64,000 bases of DNA from Deltaproteobacteria bacterium (GTDB taxonomy: Bacteria; Desulfobacterota; Syntrophia; Syntrophales; JACQWR01), in the NCBI GenBank assembly GCA_016209105.1, contig JACQWR010000004.1, forward strand, positions 124,001 through 188,000, read 5' to 3'. Every line of letters begins with the position of its first letter. Position 1 is the stretch's first letter. Below, piece by piece: positions 20,418-32,394 of this stretch. A model generated the notes under the pieces. It made no database searches, had not been told where the DNA came from, and saw only the letters and a program-made list of their open reading frames with translations. The position numbers were made by a program, and so were the translations under genes.

Positions 20418-21446
20418 ATGACGTTCCAATATCTTCACAAAATGCCAACGGTGGAAGAAATCCTGCACGATCTTCCGCTTTCCGCAGACCTTAAAAAAAT
20501 AAAGAAAAAAAGGGATGAAGAAATCAGGAAGGTCTTCACCGGCAACAGCAATAAGATGATCATGATTATTGGTCCCTGTTCGGCCGACAACGAGGACGCC
20601 GTCTGTGATTATATCTCGCGACTGGCCGCTGTGCAACAGTTGGTCAAGGACACCCTGCTGCTGATTCCCCGCATCTATACCAATAAACCGCGGACGACGG
20701 GCGAAGGGTACAAAGGCATGGCGCATCAGCCGATCCCGGGGAAGGATCCGGACGTGATAGAGGGCCTGAAGGCCATTCGCCGCATGCATCTCCGCGCCCT
20801 ACAGGAATCCCATCTGCCGGCAGCTGACGAGATGCTCTACCCCATGAATTACGGCTACCTGGCAGATGTTCTCAGTTATGTGGCGGTCGGGGCGCGTTCG
20901 GTGGAGAATCAGCAGCACCGTTTGGTTTGCAGCGGATTGGATATTCCCGTCGGCATGAAAAATCCCACCTCCGGCGATCTGGATGTCATGCTCAATTCCG
21001 TCAAGGCGAGTCAGTTGCCGCATGTATTCGTCTATACCGACTGGGCGGTGGAGACACCCGGGAATCCCCTAACGCACGCCGTCTTGCGCGGCTCGTACAA
21101 CCGTTATTCCCGGCATGATCCCAATTATCATTATGAAGACCTCATGGGACTCGTAGACATGTATCTGAAACGGGGGCTCGAAAATCCCGCTATTATTGTC
21201 GACACCAATCATTCTAACTCCGCCAAGAACTACAAGGAGCAACCACGCATCGCGTGGGAGGTAATGAAAAGCCGAGGGTATTCTCCCCTGCTCAAAAAGC
21301 TTATCAAGGGATTGATGGTGGAGAGCTATATTGAAGAAGACGCGCAGAGTGTGACCGATTCCGTGTACGGCAAGTCTATCACTGATCCCTGCCTGGGCTG
21401 GAAGGATTCGGAGAGGCTGGTGATGGACATCGCCGGAATGGTTTAG
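20418..21446 (+). CDS. 3-deoxy-7-phosphoheptulonate synthase (class I DAHP synthase)
   Basis: IIGPCSADNEDAV, IPRIYTNKPRTTGEGYKG, GARSVENQQHR, MVESYIEEDAQ. Confidence 0.92.
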   Translation: MTFQYLHKMPTVEEILHDLPLSADLKKIKKKRDEEIRKVFTGNSNKMIMIIGPCSADNEDAVCDYISRLAAVQQLVKDTLLLIPRIYTNKPRTTGEGYKGMAHQPIPGKDPDVIEGLKAIRRMHLRALQESHLPAADEMLYPMNYGYLADVLSYVAVGARSVENQQHRLVCSGLDIPVGMKNPTSGDLDVMLNSVKASQLPHVFVYTDWAVETPGNPLTHAVLRGSYNRYSRHDPNYHYEDLMGLVDMYLKRGLENPAIIVDTNHSNSAKNYKEQPRIAWEVMKSRGYSPLLKKLIKGLMVESYIEEDAQSVTDSVYGKSITDPCLGWKDSERLVMDIAGMV

Positions 21447-21652
21447 CTCACAGCAGAAATATTTTAAGTTTAACGTAAATTTGCCGATAACAACCTTGTT
21501 TAGCGTAAGCAGGCACATTGTGAACGTGCGAGTCCGATACGATACTGATATATGATCGGTGTGGGATGAAATGAAGGAAATAAATTGCTCAGGGCACAAA
21601 AAATACCGGCGTGAAACCGGGAGTGCAAAAGAGAAGGAGCAATGAAAAAGCC

Positions 21653-21680
21653 TCACGCTCAAAAAAGCGGAGGTTTTTTA
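21653..21680 (+). terminator. Putative intrinsic terminator upstream of the histone-like gene
   Basis: cctc-a-cgc / gcggagg hairpin followed by a T-tract. Confidence 0.45.
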
Positions 21681-21719
21681 TTTGGAGTGCAGGTTACTAA
21701 ATAACGAGGGGAGGTAAAA

Positions 21720-21917
21720 ATGAATACCAAGAAAGCCACAGCAAAAAAATCAGTTGCCAAGAAAACAGCAAAGGCGAAGGTAAAGAAAGTCGCGGCAAAA
21801 AAGCCGGTTGCGAAGAAGAAGGCAGCGGTAAAGAAAGCCGCGGTCAAAAAACCGGTTGCGAAGAAGAAGGCAGCGGTAAAGAAAGCCGCGGCAAAAAAGC
21901 CGGCCAAGAAAGCCTGA
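21720..21917 (+). CDS. Lys/Ala-rich histone H1-like protein
   Basis: 65 aa, almost only K/A/V/P; KKPVAKKKAAVKKAA tandem repeats; good RBS (gaggggaggtaaaaATG). Confidence 0.75.
   Translation: MNTKKATAKKSVAKKTAKAKVKKVAAKKPVAKKKAAVKKAAVKKPVAKKKAAVKKAAAKKPAKKA
21804..21896 (+). repeat. Two 45-nt near-identical direct repeats (48-nt period) within the histone-like gene
   Basis: ccggttgcgaagaagaaggcagcggtaaagaaagccgcgg at 21804 and 21852. Confidence 0.9.
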
Positions 21918-22037
21918 TTTAAAAGTCATGTTGGAAAACCCACAAGCGTACTTGTGGAATGGCTTCGGCGTGGGAATGATTTATCCAGACGCCAAAAAGC
22001 TTGCTTGGTAGTAGTTCACGTAAACTCAGATTAGTGA

Positions 22038-22072
22038 CCTGCCCCCCATCCGGATCAGGTTAGGGGGGCAGG
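22038..22072. terminator. Strong hairpin between convergent genes
   Basis: cctgcccccc ... ggggggcagg, 10-bp perfect stem, no strong T-tract. Confidence 0.45.
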
Positions 22073-22171
22073 GTTGTATTGGTGTGCCTGCGCTGAAAGG
22101 CTTTCGTACTCGATAAGCAAGACAGGGCTTCTTGATACTGTCGGTGGGTACGTACGTCTTCCCTCGTCCGG

Positions 22172-23526
<1,355 letters not shown>

Positions 23527-23530
<4 letters not shown>

Positions 23531-25317
23531 GATTCAGCGCCTCTCTTTTCATCAAGCGGGAGTACGATCGTCATGCGTGTCTCCGTGCCCGGGATACTAA
23601 CCACGCTGATCTCGCCGTCGTGGGCTTCGATGATTTTCTGAACGATGGCGAGTCCCAGGCCCGTCCCCGAAGGTTTCGTCGTAAAGTACGGATCGAATAT
23701 ATGGGGCAGGTCTTTCTGATTGATTCCCGGGCCGGTATCGGAGATGGTCAATCGAATGGTGCGGGAGTCGTTCCGGGCCAGGGTGACGGACAACGTTCCG
23801 CCCTGCTGCATGGCCTCCAGAGCGTTCAGAAAAAGATTCAACAGAACCTGTTTGATTTTGTCGGCGTCCATCATCACTTCAGGGAGATCCGCGGGCAGTT
23901 CCGAACGGATCGTGACGTTCTTTCCGCGGGCATCGTTCTCTATCACTTTCAGGGCGTGCTGGATTACCGTTTGCAACGCTGAGGGTTTCCTGTCCATGGC
24001 AACGGGGCGGGCGAATTCAAGCAGTTGACCGATAACCCGGTTCAAGCGTTCCACCTCCTGAACCATAATGTCGGCCGTTTTCCCGTCATCGAGATTGTCG
24101 CGGTAGCGTTCCTTGAAGTAGGTTGCGAAGCCCTTGATGGAACTCAAGGGGTTTCTTATCTCATGCGCGACGCCGGCCGCCAGGCTTCCCAGAGAGGCCA
24201 GGTGCCGGCTCCGGGCGATTTCCTTTTTCAGGCGTTGGACCTCCGTCATGTCCCGGAAAAGGAGTATATATCCGAGAGAGGCGCCGCCTTCTTCCTTAAG
24301 GTGCGTGGCAATTACTTCAAGGGGGATGATTTTTCCTTCTGCGCCGGTGCAGTCTATTTCCCGTTCGATAACTCCCCGTCCTGCTTTTAGCATACCGACC
24401 ACTTCCCTCAACTCCGGCGGCAGGGTATCTGCGCCTCTTTTTCCCACAACCTCCAGGGCAGTGCGCTGGAGCACCGTTTCGGCAGCCTGATTGAGGGACA
24501 TGACGGTCCCTTCGCTGTCAATGGCTACAAGACCTATGGGCATGTTCTCCACCAGGTTGTCGGAGAAGGCCTTGATTCGGGAAAGAGAATGCCTTGCGGA
24601 GCGGTATCCCTGGGCAAAGAAAAGAGAAATCATGCCGGAAAAGCCGATAAAGAGCAGCAAGAGCGCCATCAGGATGGTATGCTTTGAGGCTTCCTTCCGT
24701 GCGGCCTCAATGGGCCCCATGTTCAAGCCGATAAAGACAACCCGACGGGATGCCAGGCGTTCATCCGTTCTTATTTTTTTTCCGGAGGAGCGCTCGCCGC
24801 CGCCGGACGGCATACCGGACAATTCCTGAAGCGGTCGCTCTTCCGGTGCAAAACGGCGGAAGACCTCAAAGGTGTCTACGCCATCCGGATTTGGTACCCG
24901 GCGCCACTCGATCGTTCTTGATTGGGAAATACGGGCGAGGTCAAGCTCCTCCCCATACGTTTCGCCGATCAGGGAGGGGTCGCTGTCGGCGAGGATTGTC
25001 CCCTTGCCGTCCGTGACGATCAGGTAGTCCACGTCCGGCTGTTGAGCCGTTTCCATAAGGAGTTTCTGGAGCCGGAAAAAATCCCCGTGTCCGGTCGTAA
25101 GTTCCGTTCTGGCGCCGGCTTCAAACGATCTGATGAGGGCGTCCCCCTTTTCCAGGAAGACCTGGATGGTGTGTTCCCGCTGTTTGAGGATATTGTCCAG
25201 GATCATAAAAATAAAGATCGGCGCAAGGACGATAATAGACCCGATAATAAGCCAGGGGGGGATGCTCATCCATGCCTTTGCGGTTGCAAGATTTTTCCTG
25301 TTTTTCATCGGTTTCAC
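23527..25317 (-). CDS. Membrane sensor histidine kinase (ZraS-like) with periplasmic sensor and PAS
   Basis: Two TM segments, PAS region, GVAHEIRNPLSSIKGFATYF, DTGPGI, GTGLGLAIVQKII. Confidence 0.92.
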
Positions 25318-25657
25318 ATCACTGCAAAATAAGGACCATGACGACGGCCTTCTCCCGGAGAGACTTGGCGAACCTTAGCTGGTACTCGCTACGGCATTGC
25401 CCGGCCCCGCAGCGGCCCACCGCAACCGAACTGCGCTTGCCACCCGTTCAATTCGGCAGCGAACGCATTCCCCGCACAGCGCGTACGGAGGGCTTCAATC
25501 CCGGTCATCCTGTATATTTACTATCCAGCAGTATACACCTTCCGGATACTTGGTATCCACTTTTTCTCTCATTATAAAGAGCGGCTTGAGACTGCTAAAT
25601 GAGAGTTGTAGGGAAATAATTAGTTATGCTCATGTGTTACACAACAGCAGAAGGTTT

Positions 25658-25673
25658 TGGCATGACAGTTGCT
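25658..25673 (+). promoter_or_regulatory. Sigma-54 (-24/-12) promoter upstream of the zraP-like gene
   Basis: TGGCATGACAGTTGCT versus consensus TGGCAC-N5-TTGCW. Confidence 0.8.
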
Positions 25674-25729
25674 CTTGCTGCTTACCGTCAAGGAAAAACA
25701 AAAATACATTTCCAAAGGAGAACAGAATC

Positions 25730-26293
25730 ATGAAAAAGATAACCTTAACACTGGCACTGGCGGGAGTTCTTCTCCTGGCCGTCACTACGTCCGACCTTTT
25801 TGCCATGGGCTATGGCTGGGGCGGATGGACGTGGGGCGGCCGAGGCGGGGGGCCCTGCGCCGACGGAACCGGACCGGGTACGTTAGGCCTCGGCCTTACC
25901 ACCGAACAGACGAATAAAATGAAAGAGCTTCGCGACGCCCACCTGAAGGAGGTGACGCCCATCCGGGACAAGATGTTCAACAAGAGCAGCGAACTGAAAT
26001 TGCTCTGGTTGCAGGCGAATCCCGATCGCGACAAGATCAATGCCGTTCAAAAGGAGATGCGGACGCTGCGGGATAAAATGCAGGACGAGATGACCGCTTA
26101 TCGGTTGGGAACGCTCAAGGTTCTTACCCCGGAACAGCAGGCAAAATACCAGGCGACAGGGGCGCGGCAGGGTTATGGTCCCGGCCTCGGCTTTGGTGAC
26201 GGATGCGAAGACGTCGGCCGTGGCGGTATGAGAAGAGGCATGGGCCATCCCGGCTGGTACGGCGGCGCGCACATGGGCAGGGGCGGCTATTAA
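25730..26293 (+). CDS. ZraP/Spy-like periplasmic zinc/stress-associated chaperone
   Basis: Signal peptide, GYGWGGWTWGG, LGLTTEQTNKMKELRDAHLKEVTPIRDKM, LTPEQQAKY, His/Gly-rich C-terminus; ATG at ~25730 after aaaggagaac RBS. Confidence 0.8.
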   Translation: MKKITLTLALAGVLLLAVTTSDLFAMGYGWGGWTWGGRGGGPCADGTGPGTLGLGLTTEQTNKMKELRDAHLKEVTPIRDKMFNKSSELKLLWLQANPDRDKINAVQKEMRTLRDKMQDEMTAYRLGTLKVLTPEQQAKYQATGARQGYGPGLGFGDGCEDVGRGGMRRGMGHPGWYGGAHMGRGGY

Positions 26294-26528
26294 GGTCCCG
26301 TGGATACATGGGGACGGGTAACGTTCTGTCCCCGGGAAGGATTGAAGAGGGGACGCCCTCCTCGTCACCGGAAAATAACGACTCCTCCGGTGACGGTCCC
26401 CTTTCCTTCCCTCTGACGGAGCGAAAAAAACTTGACAGCAACACTGTTTTATTGATAGAAAACGGGCAAATTTACCTAAAAGAGGTTTCCTGAAAATGAC
26501 CGTTGGCGTGGGAAGAGAGTCGGCTGCG

Positions 26529-26597
26529 ATGAAAAAAATATTGACCCTGCTGGGCCTCGCCCTCCTTTGTTACCCACCGCCTGTCTTTTTTAGGTAA
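26529..26597 (+). CDS. Candidate leuA leader peptide MKKILTLLGLALLCYPPPVFFR
   Basis: 22-codon ORF with six Leu codons, RBS-like ggaagagag upstream, followed by a terminator and then leuA. Confidence 0.5.
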   Translation: MKKILTLLGLALLCYPPPVFFR

Positions 26598-26624
26598 CCG
26601 GCAAACATACAAGAAAGATCGGAC

Positions 26625-26668
26625 CTAAAAGGCCGCGGGTGGGAAAAACCGCGGCCTTTTAGTTTTTT
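26625..26668 (+). terminator. Intrinsic terminator in the leuA leader (candidate attenuator)
   Basis: Perfect 14-bp stem ctaaaaggccgcgg / ccgcggccttttag, 10-nt loop, TTTTTT tract. Confidence 0.85.
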
Positions 26669-26765
26669 AGTAAGTTCGAAATTATGTTCCGCGTTTTTCT
26701 GGCGGAAAATAATTTCGTTAACGCACGTATCCTGTGTATCGGGGTTAGGCGATAAGGAGGGAGCT

Positions 26766-28322
26766 ATGGATTCAGCGCGGGACAGGGTATTTATCTTTGA
26801 TACGACGCTTCGGGACGGCGAACAGTCGCCGGGGGCAAGCATGAACCAGGATGAAAAGCTCCGGCTTGCCCGTCAGCTGGAAAAAATGGGGGTGGATATT
26901 ATCGAAGCGGGATTTCCTGTTGCCTCGGAGGGGGACTTTGCCTCTGTCCGGCAGATTGCCCGGGAAATCAGAAAGCCGCAGATCGCCGCTCTGGCCAGGG
27001 CCAATCCGGGCGATATTGACCGGGCATGGGAGGCCGTTGCCGAGGCAGCGCATCCCCGGATTCATACCTTTATCTCTTCCTCCGACATTCACCTCAAGTA
27101 TCAGCTCAAAAAAACGAGGGAGCAGGTGCTGAACGAGGCCCGCGCCGCCGTTGCGTACGCCTGCTCGCTTTCCGTGCCCGCGGGCGGGAATGTGGAATTC
27201 TCGCCCATGGATGCGACGAGAACGGATCGGACATACCTCTGCGATATCGTGGAGGCGGTGATTGAGGCAGGCGCCGCGACGGTAAACATACCCGATACGG
27301 TAGGTTACGCGATCCCCGAAGAATTCGGCGCTCTGATAGCTTATCTCTTTGAGAAGGTAAAGAACATACGGCAGGCTGTCATTTCCGTCCACTGCCATAA
27401 CGACTTGGGGCTTGCCGTGGCGAACTCCCTGGCGGCGGTAAAAAACGGCGCCCGCCAAGTCGAATGCACGATCAACGGCATCGGAGAGCGCGCGGGAAAC
27501 GCGGCCATGGAAGAAGTGGTGATGACCCTTCAGACGCGGAAGGACATATTCGGCCTCTACACAGGGATTAAGACGGAGCGAATCCACCAGTCGTCCAGGC
27601 TCCTGACCCAGATCACCGGCGTTGCCGTACAGCCGAACAAGGCGATCGTGGGGGCCAATGCTTTTGCCCATGAGTCGGGCATTCACCAGGACGGCCTCAT
27701 CAAGGAAAAGATCACCTACGAGATCATGACGCCCCAATCGGTAGGCATCTCGGACAGCCATCTCGTTCTCGGGAAGCATTCGGGCCGTCACGCTATCGCG
27801 GAGCATCTCAAAAAGATGGGATATAACTTGACGAGAGACGAGGTGAATCGGGTCTTCGTCCGCTTCAAAGAGCTGGCCGATGTCAAGAAGGACCTTTTTG
27901 ACGAGGATATCGAAGCCATCATTTCTGAGGAGGTGTTCCGCCTGGAGGATAAGTACCGGCTTGTTTACCTGAATGTTGTGAGCGGCAACGTGGCCATTCC
28001 CACGGCGACCATGCAGATGGAGGTGGAAAAGGAGGTCATTCAGGATGCCGGTTTCGGCATCGGGCCGGTGGATGCCACATTTGACGCCATCCGGAAGATC
28101 ACGCAAACCAATTATTCCCTCCTGAAGTATGCCGTAAACGCGGTGACGGGTGGAACGGATGCCCAAGGCGAGGTCATGGTGCAGCTGAAGTACGACGGCC
28201 ACACCGTGACGGGACGGGGAGCGCACCCCGACATCATCGTGGCATCGGCGAGGGCTTACATCAATGCGCTGAACCGTCTGGATCGTCTCCGGACGGACAG
28301 GAAGAAAGTTCCGGTTGAATAA
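26766..28322 (+). CDS. leuA: 2-isopropylmalate synthase
   Basis: [44 protein letters not shown]-terminal allosteric domain. Confidence 0.95.
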   Translation: MDSARDRVFIFDTTLRDGEQSPGASMNQDEKLRLARQLEKMGVDIIEAGFPVASEGDFASVRQIAREIRKPQIAALARANPGDIDRAWEAVAEAAHPRIHTFISSSDIHLKYQLKKTREQVLNEARAAVAYACSLSVPAGGNVEFSPMDATRTDRTYLCDIVEAVIEAGAATVNIPDTVGYAIPEEFGALIAYLFEKVKNIRQAVISVHCHNDLGLAVANSLAAVKNGARQVECTINGIGERAGNAAMEEVVMTLQTRKDIFGLYTGIKTERIHQSSRLLTQITGVAVQPNKAIVGANAFAHESGIHQDGLIKEKITYEIMTPQSVGISDSHLVLGKHSGRHAIAEHLKKMGYNLTRDEVNRVFVRFKELADVKKDLFDEDIEAIISEEVFRLEDKYRLVYLNVVSGNVAIPTATMQMEVEKEVIQDAGFGIGPVDATFDAIRKITQTNYSLLKYAVNAVTGGTDAQGEVMVQLKYDGHTVTGRGAHPDIIVASARAYINALNRLDRLRTDRKKVPVE

Positions 28323-28377
28323 AGGGCGATTCTGGTATAAAAAGCGGACACAAAAACGACCAGCGGAGAAGAAGATC

Positions 28378-29640
28378 ATGGGAATGACCATAACGGAAAA
28401 AATACTTGCAGCACATGCGGATACGAAAGAGGTGCACCCCGGCATGTTGATTAATGCCCGGGTGGATATCGCCCTGGGCAACGATATAACGGCGCCGCTC
28501 GCCATCGGCGAGTTTAAGAAGGCCGGTGCCGCCACGGTGTTTGACCGGGATAAGGTGGTGCTTACCCCCGATCACTTTACGCCCAACAAGGACATCAACT
28601 CCGCCCAGCAGAGTAAGGTAATCAGGGAGTTTGCCCGGGAACAGCGGCTTACCCATTACTACGAGGTGGGGGAGGTCGGCGTGGAGCATGCCCTCTTGCC
28701 TGAACAGGGGGTCGTTCTGCCGGGTGACCTGGTCATCGGCGCCGACAGCCATACCTGCACCTACGGTGCCCTGGGGGCCTTTGCCACCGGCGTGGGGAGC
28801 ACCGATCTGGCCGCGGCCATGCTCACCGGCGAGGCATGGTTCAAGGTTCCCGAGACGATGAAAATTGTTTTCTCCGGGAAACTCAATAGATGGGTTTCCG
28901 GCAAGGACCTGATCCTGTATCTCATAGGCCGGATCGGGGTGGACGGCGCCCTCTACAAGGCGATTGAGTTTACCGGTGACACGGTGAAGAAACTCACGAT
29001 GTCCGACCGGCTCACGATCGCCAACATGGTCATCGAGGCGGGTGGAAAAAATGGGATATTTATTCCCGACGCCGTCACGAAGCAGTATGTGCGGAAGCGC
29101 GCAAAGAGGGATTTCACTTTTTATGCATCCGATCCCGATGCGACCTATGCCCAGGTTATTGAGATTGACGTGGGCGCCATTGAACCCCAAGTGGCATTTC
29201 CACACCTCCCTTCCAATACCCGGGGCATCAGCAACGTGGGGGATGTCAAGATAGATCAGGTGGTTATCGGATCTTGCACCAACGGCAGGATAGAAGATCT
29301 CCGGGTGGCCGCATCGCTTCTGAAGGGGCGGAGAGTGGCCCCCTATGTCCGTCTGATTGTCATCCCCGCCACGCAGGAGATATACCGGAAGGCCATGAGG
29401 GAAGGCCTGTTGGAGATTTTTGTTGATGCGAAGGCGGCAGTGAGCACGCCGACATGCGGGCCTTGTCTCGGCGGCTATATGGGGATACTGGCGGACGGCG
29501 AGAGGGCGGTCGCCACCACGAACCGGAACTTCGTGGGACGGATGGGGCATACGGGCAGCGAGATATACCTGGCAAATCCCGCTGTTGCCGCCGCTTCGGC
29601 GGTTATGGGAAGGATAGCCGGTCCCGATGAACTGAAATAG
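28378..29640 (+). CDS. leuC: 3-isopropylmalate dehydratase large subunit
   Basis: [52 protein letters not shown] aconitase motifs; ATG 28378. Confidence 0.93.
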   Translation: MGMTITEKILAAHADTKEVHPGMLINARVDIALGNDITAPLAIGEFKKAGAATVFDRDKVVLTPDHFTPNKDINSAQQSKVIREFAREQRLTHYYEVGEVGVEHALLPEQGVVLPGDLVIGADSHTCTYGALGAFATGVGSTDLAAAMLTGEAWFKVPETMKIVFSGKLNRWVSGKDLILYLIGRIGVDGALYKAIEFTGDTVKKLTMSDRLTIANMVIEAGGKNGIFIPDAVTKQYVRKRAKRDFTFYASDPDATYAQVIEIDVGAIEPQVAFPHLPSNTRGISNVGDVKIDQVVIGSCTNGRIEDLRVAASLLKGRRVAPYVRLIVIPATQEIYRKAMREGLLEIFVDAKAAVSTPTCGPCLGGYMGILADGERAVATTNRNFVGRMGHTGSEIYLANPAVAAASAVMGRIAGPDELK

Positions 29641-29642
29641 CA

Positions 29643-29870
29643 GGCTGCTGAAAAACGCCCATCCCCGCCTTCGCGGGGACGGCGTCTGCGGCTCTGTTCC
29701 TTCGCCATTCAGCGTACGAAACAGTACGCCTCATAGCGAAGAAACCGGGGGCGCAACAGGAACCATATTTTCCTTACCGGGAATCCCCGCCTGGCTGGCG
29801 GGGATTCAATTCGGGGGCCTTGCATCCGGCCATTTTTGAGCAGCCTGTACAAGAAACTTTTTCAGCAACC
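29643..29870. repeat. MITE-like element with 13-bp imperfect terminal inverted repeats
   Basis: ggctgctgaaaaa ... tttttcagcaacc (12/13 complementary), with internal hairpins tccccgccttcgcgggga and aatccccgcctggctggcggggatt. Confidence 0.6.
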
Positions 29871-29939
29871 CGTAAAGACGCACCGCGGAATCTCGCGGCC
29901 TGCCGTTGCGGTTTGAGACAGAGGAGGAAAAAACATAGT

Positions 29940-30434
29940 ATGAAATTTTCAGGGAGGGTATGGAAATTCGGGGATAACATTGATACCGATGTGATTATCC
30001 CGGCGCGGTATCTGAATACGTCGGACCATCAGGTTCTTGCCGCTCACTGCATGGAGGATGCGGACCCCGAATTCGTGAAAAAGATACAGCCCGGCGACAT
30101 TATCGTGGGGGGTGTTAATTTCGGCTGCGGGTCGTCGCGGGAGCATGCGCCCATTGCCATCAAGGTGGCGGGTATTGCCTGTGTGGTTGCCAGGAGCTTC
30201 GCGCGGATATTCTACCGGAATGCCTTTAACATGGGACTGCCGATTTTTGAGTCGGATGCGCTGTGGGGCATGGTTTCCGAAGGCCAGCAGATTGATGTGG
30301 ATGGGGACAGCGGAAAAATTACCGTTGCGGGAAGCGGCAGGGAGCCGCTTGCCGTGAATCCCATCCCCCCATTCATGCAGGAACTCATTCATGACGGCGG
30401 CCTGATGAGGCACCTGTCGCTGAAGAAGAAATAG
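29940..30434 (+). CDS. leuD: 3-isopropylmalate dehydratase small subunit
   Basis: [32 protein letters not shown] 29940. Confidence 0.93.
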   Translation: MKFSGRVWKFGDNIDTDVIIPARYLNTSDHQVLAAHCMEDADPEFVKKIQPGDIIVGGVNFGCGSSREHAPIAIKVAGIACVVARSFARIFYRNAFNMGLPIFESDALWGMVSEGQQIDVDGDSGKITVAGSGREPLAVNPIPPFMQELIHDGGLMRHLSLKKK

Positions 30435-30629
30435 AGCTGTTCATTCAGGAGCCCCCGGCCATCGAGGACGCCGTCAAGGCGGTGCTCAAGCAGAGGTTCG
30501 GGTCGCGGGACACTTGCGGGGAGGGGGCGACCCCGGTACGGCACCGACGAGATGGGCAGCGAAGTCGTCGAGAAGCTGACTGAGAGAATGAAGGCGATGA
30601 GGTATGCGTTGTTATCAGCGGGTCTTTGA
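30435..30629 (+). pseudogene. Decayed 3'-terminal remnant of leuB (3-isopropylmalate dehydrogenase), frameshifted
   Basis: Frame 1 LFIQEPPAIEDAVKAVLKQRFGSRDTCGEGATPV then +1 shift to GTDEMGSEVVEKLTERMKAMR; resembles the LeuB C-terminus (AIEDAV..VL....T.D......VGT.EMGD.VVE). Confidence 0.6.
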
Positions 30630-30648
30630 TAATAAAAAGGGGGGGAAT

Positions 30649-31662
30649 ATGAAAAGAAAGGCCATGCTATATGTCATCGGTTTTTTGTTTTTTACCTTCT
30701 TTGCGTTACCGGGCGATATTTCTGCGGCCCCCTATTATGAGGGGAAGGTATTAAGGATAATCGTTGGTTATAAACCCGGGGGGGGCTATGACCGCATGGC
30801 AAGGCTCGTAGCAAAATATCTTCCTCGGTACATCCCCGGGAAACCCACCGTCATCATTGAAAACATGGAAGGCGCGGACAGCATCATTGCCGCCAATTAT
30901 CTTTACAACATAGCCAAACCGGACGGCCTCACTATCGGCACCTTTAATCGCACCCTTCTTTTTGCCCCGATGATGACCCTCGAGGGGAGCAAGTTCGATA
31001 TTGCCAAGTACCGTTGGATAGGCTCAACCGCCGTGGAGGGTACCGTCCTTACCGTTCGCCAGGATCTCCCCTACCGGACGATAACAGACCTCTTGAAAAC
31101 GAAGACTCCCCTCGTGCTGGGGAGTACCGGTCCCATGGATCCAGGCAGTCAATTTCCCAACCTGTTGAAGGAGTTTGCCGGGCTCAACGCCACGCTGATT
31201 ACCTATCCCTCAAGCGCCGATGTCATGCTGGCTGTTGAACGAAGAGAAGTAGACGGCAGGGCCGGCGCCTATAGCTCGCTTAAACCGTTCATTGACCGGG
31301 GGTTGGTGCGGCCGCTGGTAAGAGGCCAGGTGGCGGAGAAGGGGATGGAGAATCTTCCCGTCAACACGGATTTTACCACCGATAAAAAGGGGAAAGCGAT
31401 TATGGGCGTATTTTCCATTGCCGATCTGATCGGCAGGCCCTATGTAGCGCCGCCGAAAACCCCGGTGGAGATTATGAATATCTTGATGAAGGCCTTTACC
31501 GCGATGGGAGATTCTCCCGAACTTCAGGCAGAGGCAGAAAAGGTGGGCATGGGTATTAAATATACCTCCGGCAAGGAGGTATTGAAGGCAATCACGTCCA
31601 CTCTTAATCAACCACCGGAAATCATCAGTGAGTTTTCCAAATATATGAAATACCAAAAATGA
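30649..31662 (+). CDS. Tripartite tricarboxylate transporter (TctC/Bug) substrate-binding protein
   Basis: Signal peptide; IIVGYKPGGGYDRMARLVAKYLPRYIPGKPTVIIENM. Confidence 0.85.
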   Translation: MKRKAMLYVIGFLFFTFFALPGDISAAPYYEGKVLRIIVGYKPGGGYDRMARLVAKYLPRYIPGKPTVIIENMEGADSIIAANYLYNIAKPDGLTIGTFNRTLLFAPMMTLEGSKFDIAKYRWIGSTAVEGTVLTVRQDLPYRTITDLLKTKTPLVLGSTGPMDPGSQFPNLLKEFAGLNATLITYPSSADVMLAVERREVDGRAGAYSSLKPFIDRGLVRPLVRGQVAEKGMENLPVNTDFTTDKKGKAIMGVFSIADLIGRPYVAPPKTPVEIMNILMKAFTAMGDSPELQAEAEKVGMGIKYTSGKEVLKAITSTLNQPPEIISEFSKYMKYQK

Positions 31663-31723
31663 CAACTTCGTAAAAATTGGAGTGCCGCCCCAGGGGAGGG
31701 GATTCAATTGCGCGCCTTGCCGG

Positions 31724-31757
31724 AGCCTGACCCGGCAAAGGCCGGGGGGCTTTTTTT
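31724..31757 (+). terminator. Intrinsic terminator
   Basis: agcc-tga-cccggc aaag gccggg-g-ggct followed by TTTTTTT. Confidence 0.7.
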
Positions 31758-31758
31758 G

Positions 31759-32391
31759 ATGCATCCCGTTACTGTTTTTGACAATATACGGATCGAAGCG
31801 CCGCGTGAGCGCATATACCGGCGTCTGGGATATCGGCGGGGCATCACCCGGATGTCGGCCTTGCAGGACGCGGAGGTGGATACCTCCATCGTCCAGGCTT
31901 TGGCGCTCATAAGGCTGCAAGGGGCGGCACGACGTCTTCCTATCCGGAAACGGGACGAAGCGCAGGTTATCCTTGCCGCAGACGGCGGCGAGACGGCGCT
32001 GGTGAGTCGTACGCTGGCCGGGTTTCTCGGAGGCGGCAACGAGGTTCTCCTGATGGGCGCCACGGCGGGCAGTGCGATTGTGGACGCAATCCGGGAAGAT
32101 GTGGGAGGAAGCCATGTGACGCGCGGTGTTATTTTCGACGCCGTGGCCAGCGAGACCGTGGATGCCTCCCTGGACTGGATCATGGCGTATTTCCGGCAGG
32201 AACTGCGCCGGGAGAATAAATTCCTCACCGACAAACGGTATTCTGCCGGCTACGGAGATTTTCTCCTGGAAAACCAGCGCTCTTTCGTAAGATTTCTGGA
32301 TTTGCAACGTATCGGCGTGGAGCTCACGGCGAGTTGTGTGCTCGTGCCGGAAAAATCCGTGACGGCTGTGGCGGGAATCGGGGGGAGGTAA
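31759..32391 (+). CDS. Stand-alone methionine synthase activation (AdoMet-binding) domain protein
   Basis: RRLGYRR, KRYSAGYGDFLLENQRSFVRFLDLQRIGVELTASCVLVPEKSVTAVAGI resembles the MetH activation domain; adjacent to MetH lacking that domain. Confidence 0.8.
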   Translation: MHPVTVFDNIRIEAPRERIYRRLGYRRGITRMSALQDAEVDTSIVQALALIRLQGAARRLPIRKRDEAQVILAADGGETALVSRTLAGFLGGGNEVLLMGATAGSAIVDAIREDVGGSHVTRGVIFDAVASETVDASLDWIMAYFRQELRRENKFLTDKRYSAGYGDFLLENQRSFVRFLDLQRIGVELTASCVLVPEKSVTAVAGIGGR

Positions 32392-32394
32392 ACA

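Noticed and set aside
21659-21907. Minus-strand FAAAFFTAAFFFATG-repeat ORF
   Set aside because: Simply the complement of the Lys/Ala-rich repeat gene.
26772-29550. Long minus-strand ORFs over leuA and leuC
   Set aside because: Antisense to well supported LeuA and LeuC coding regions.
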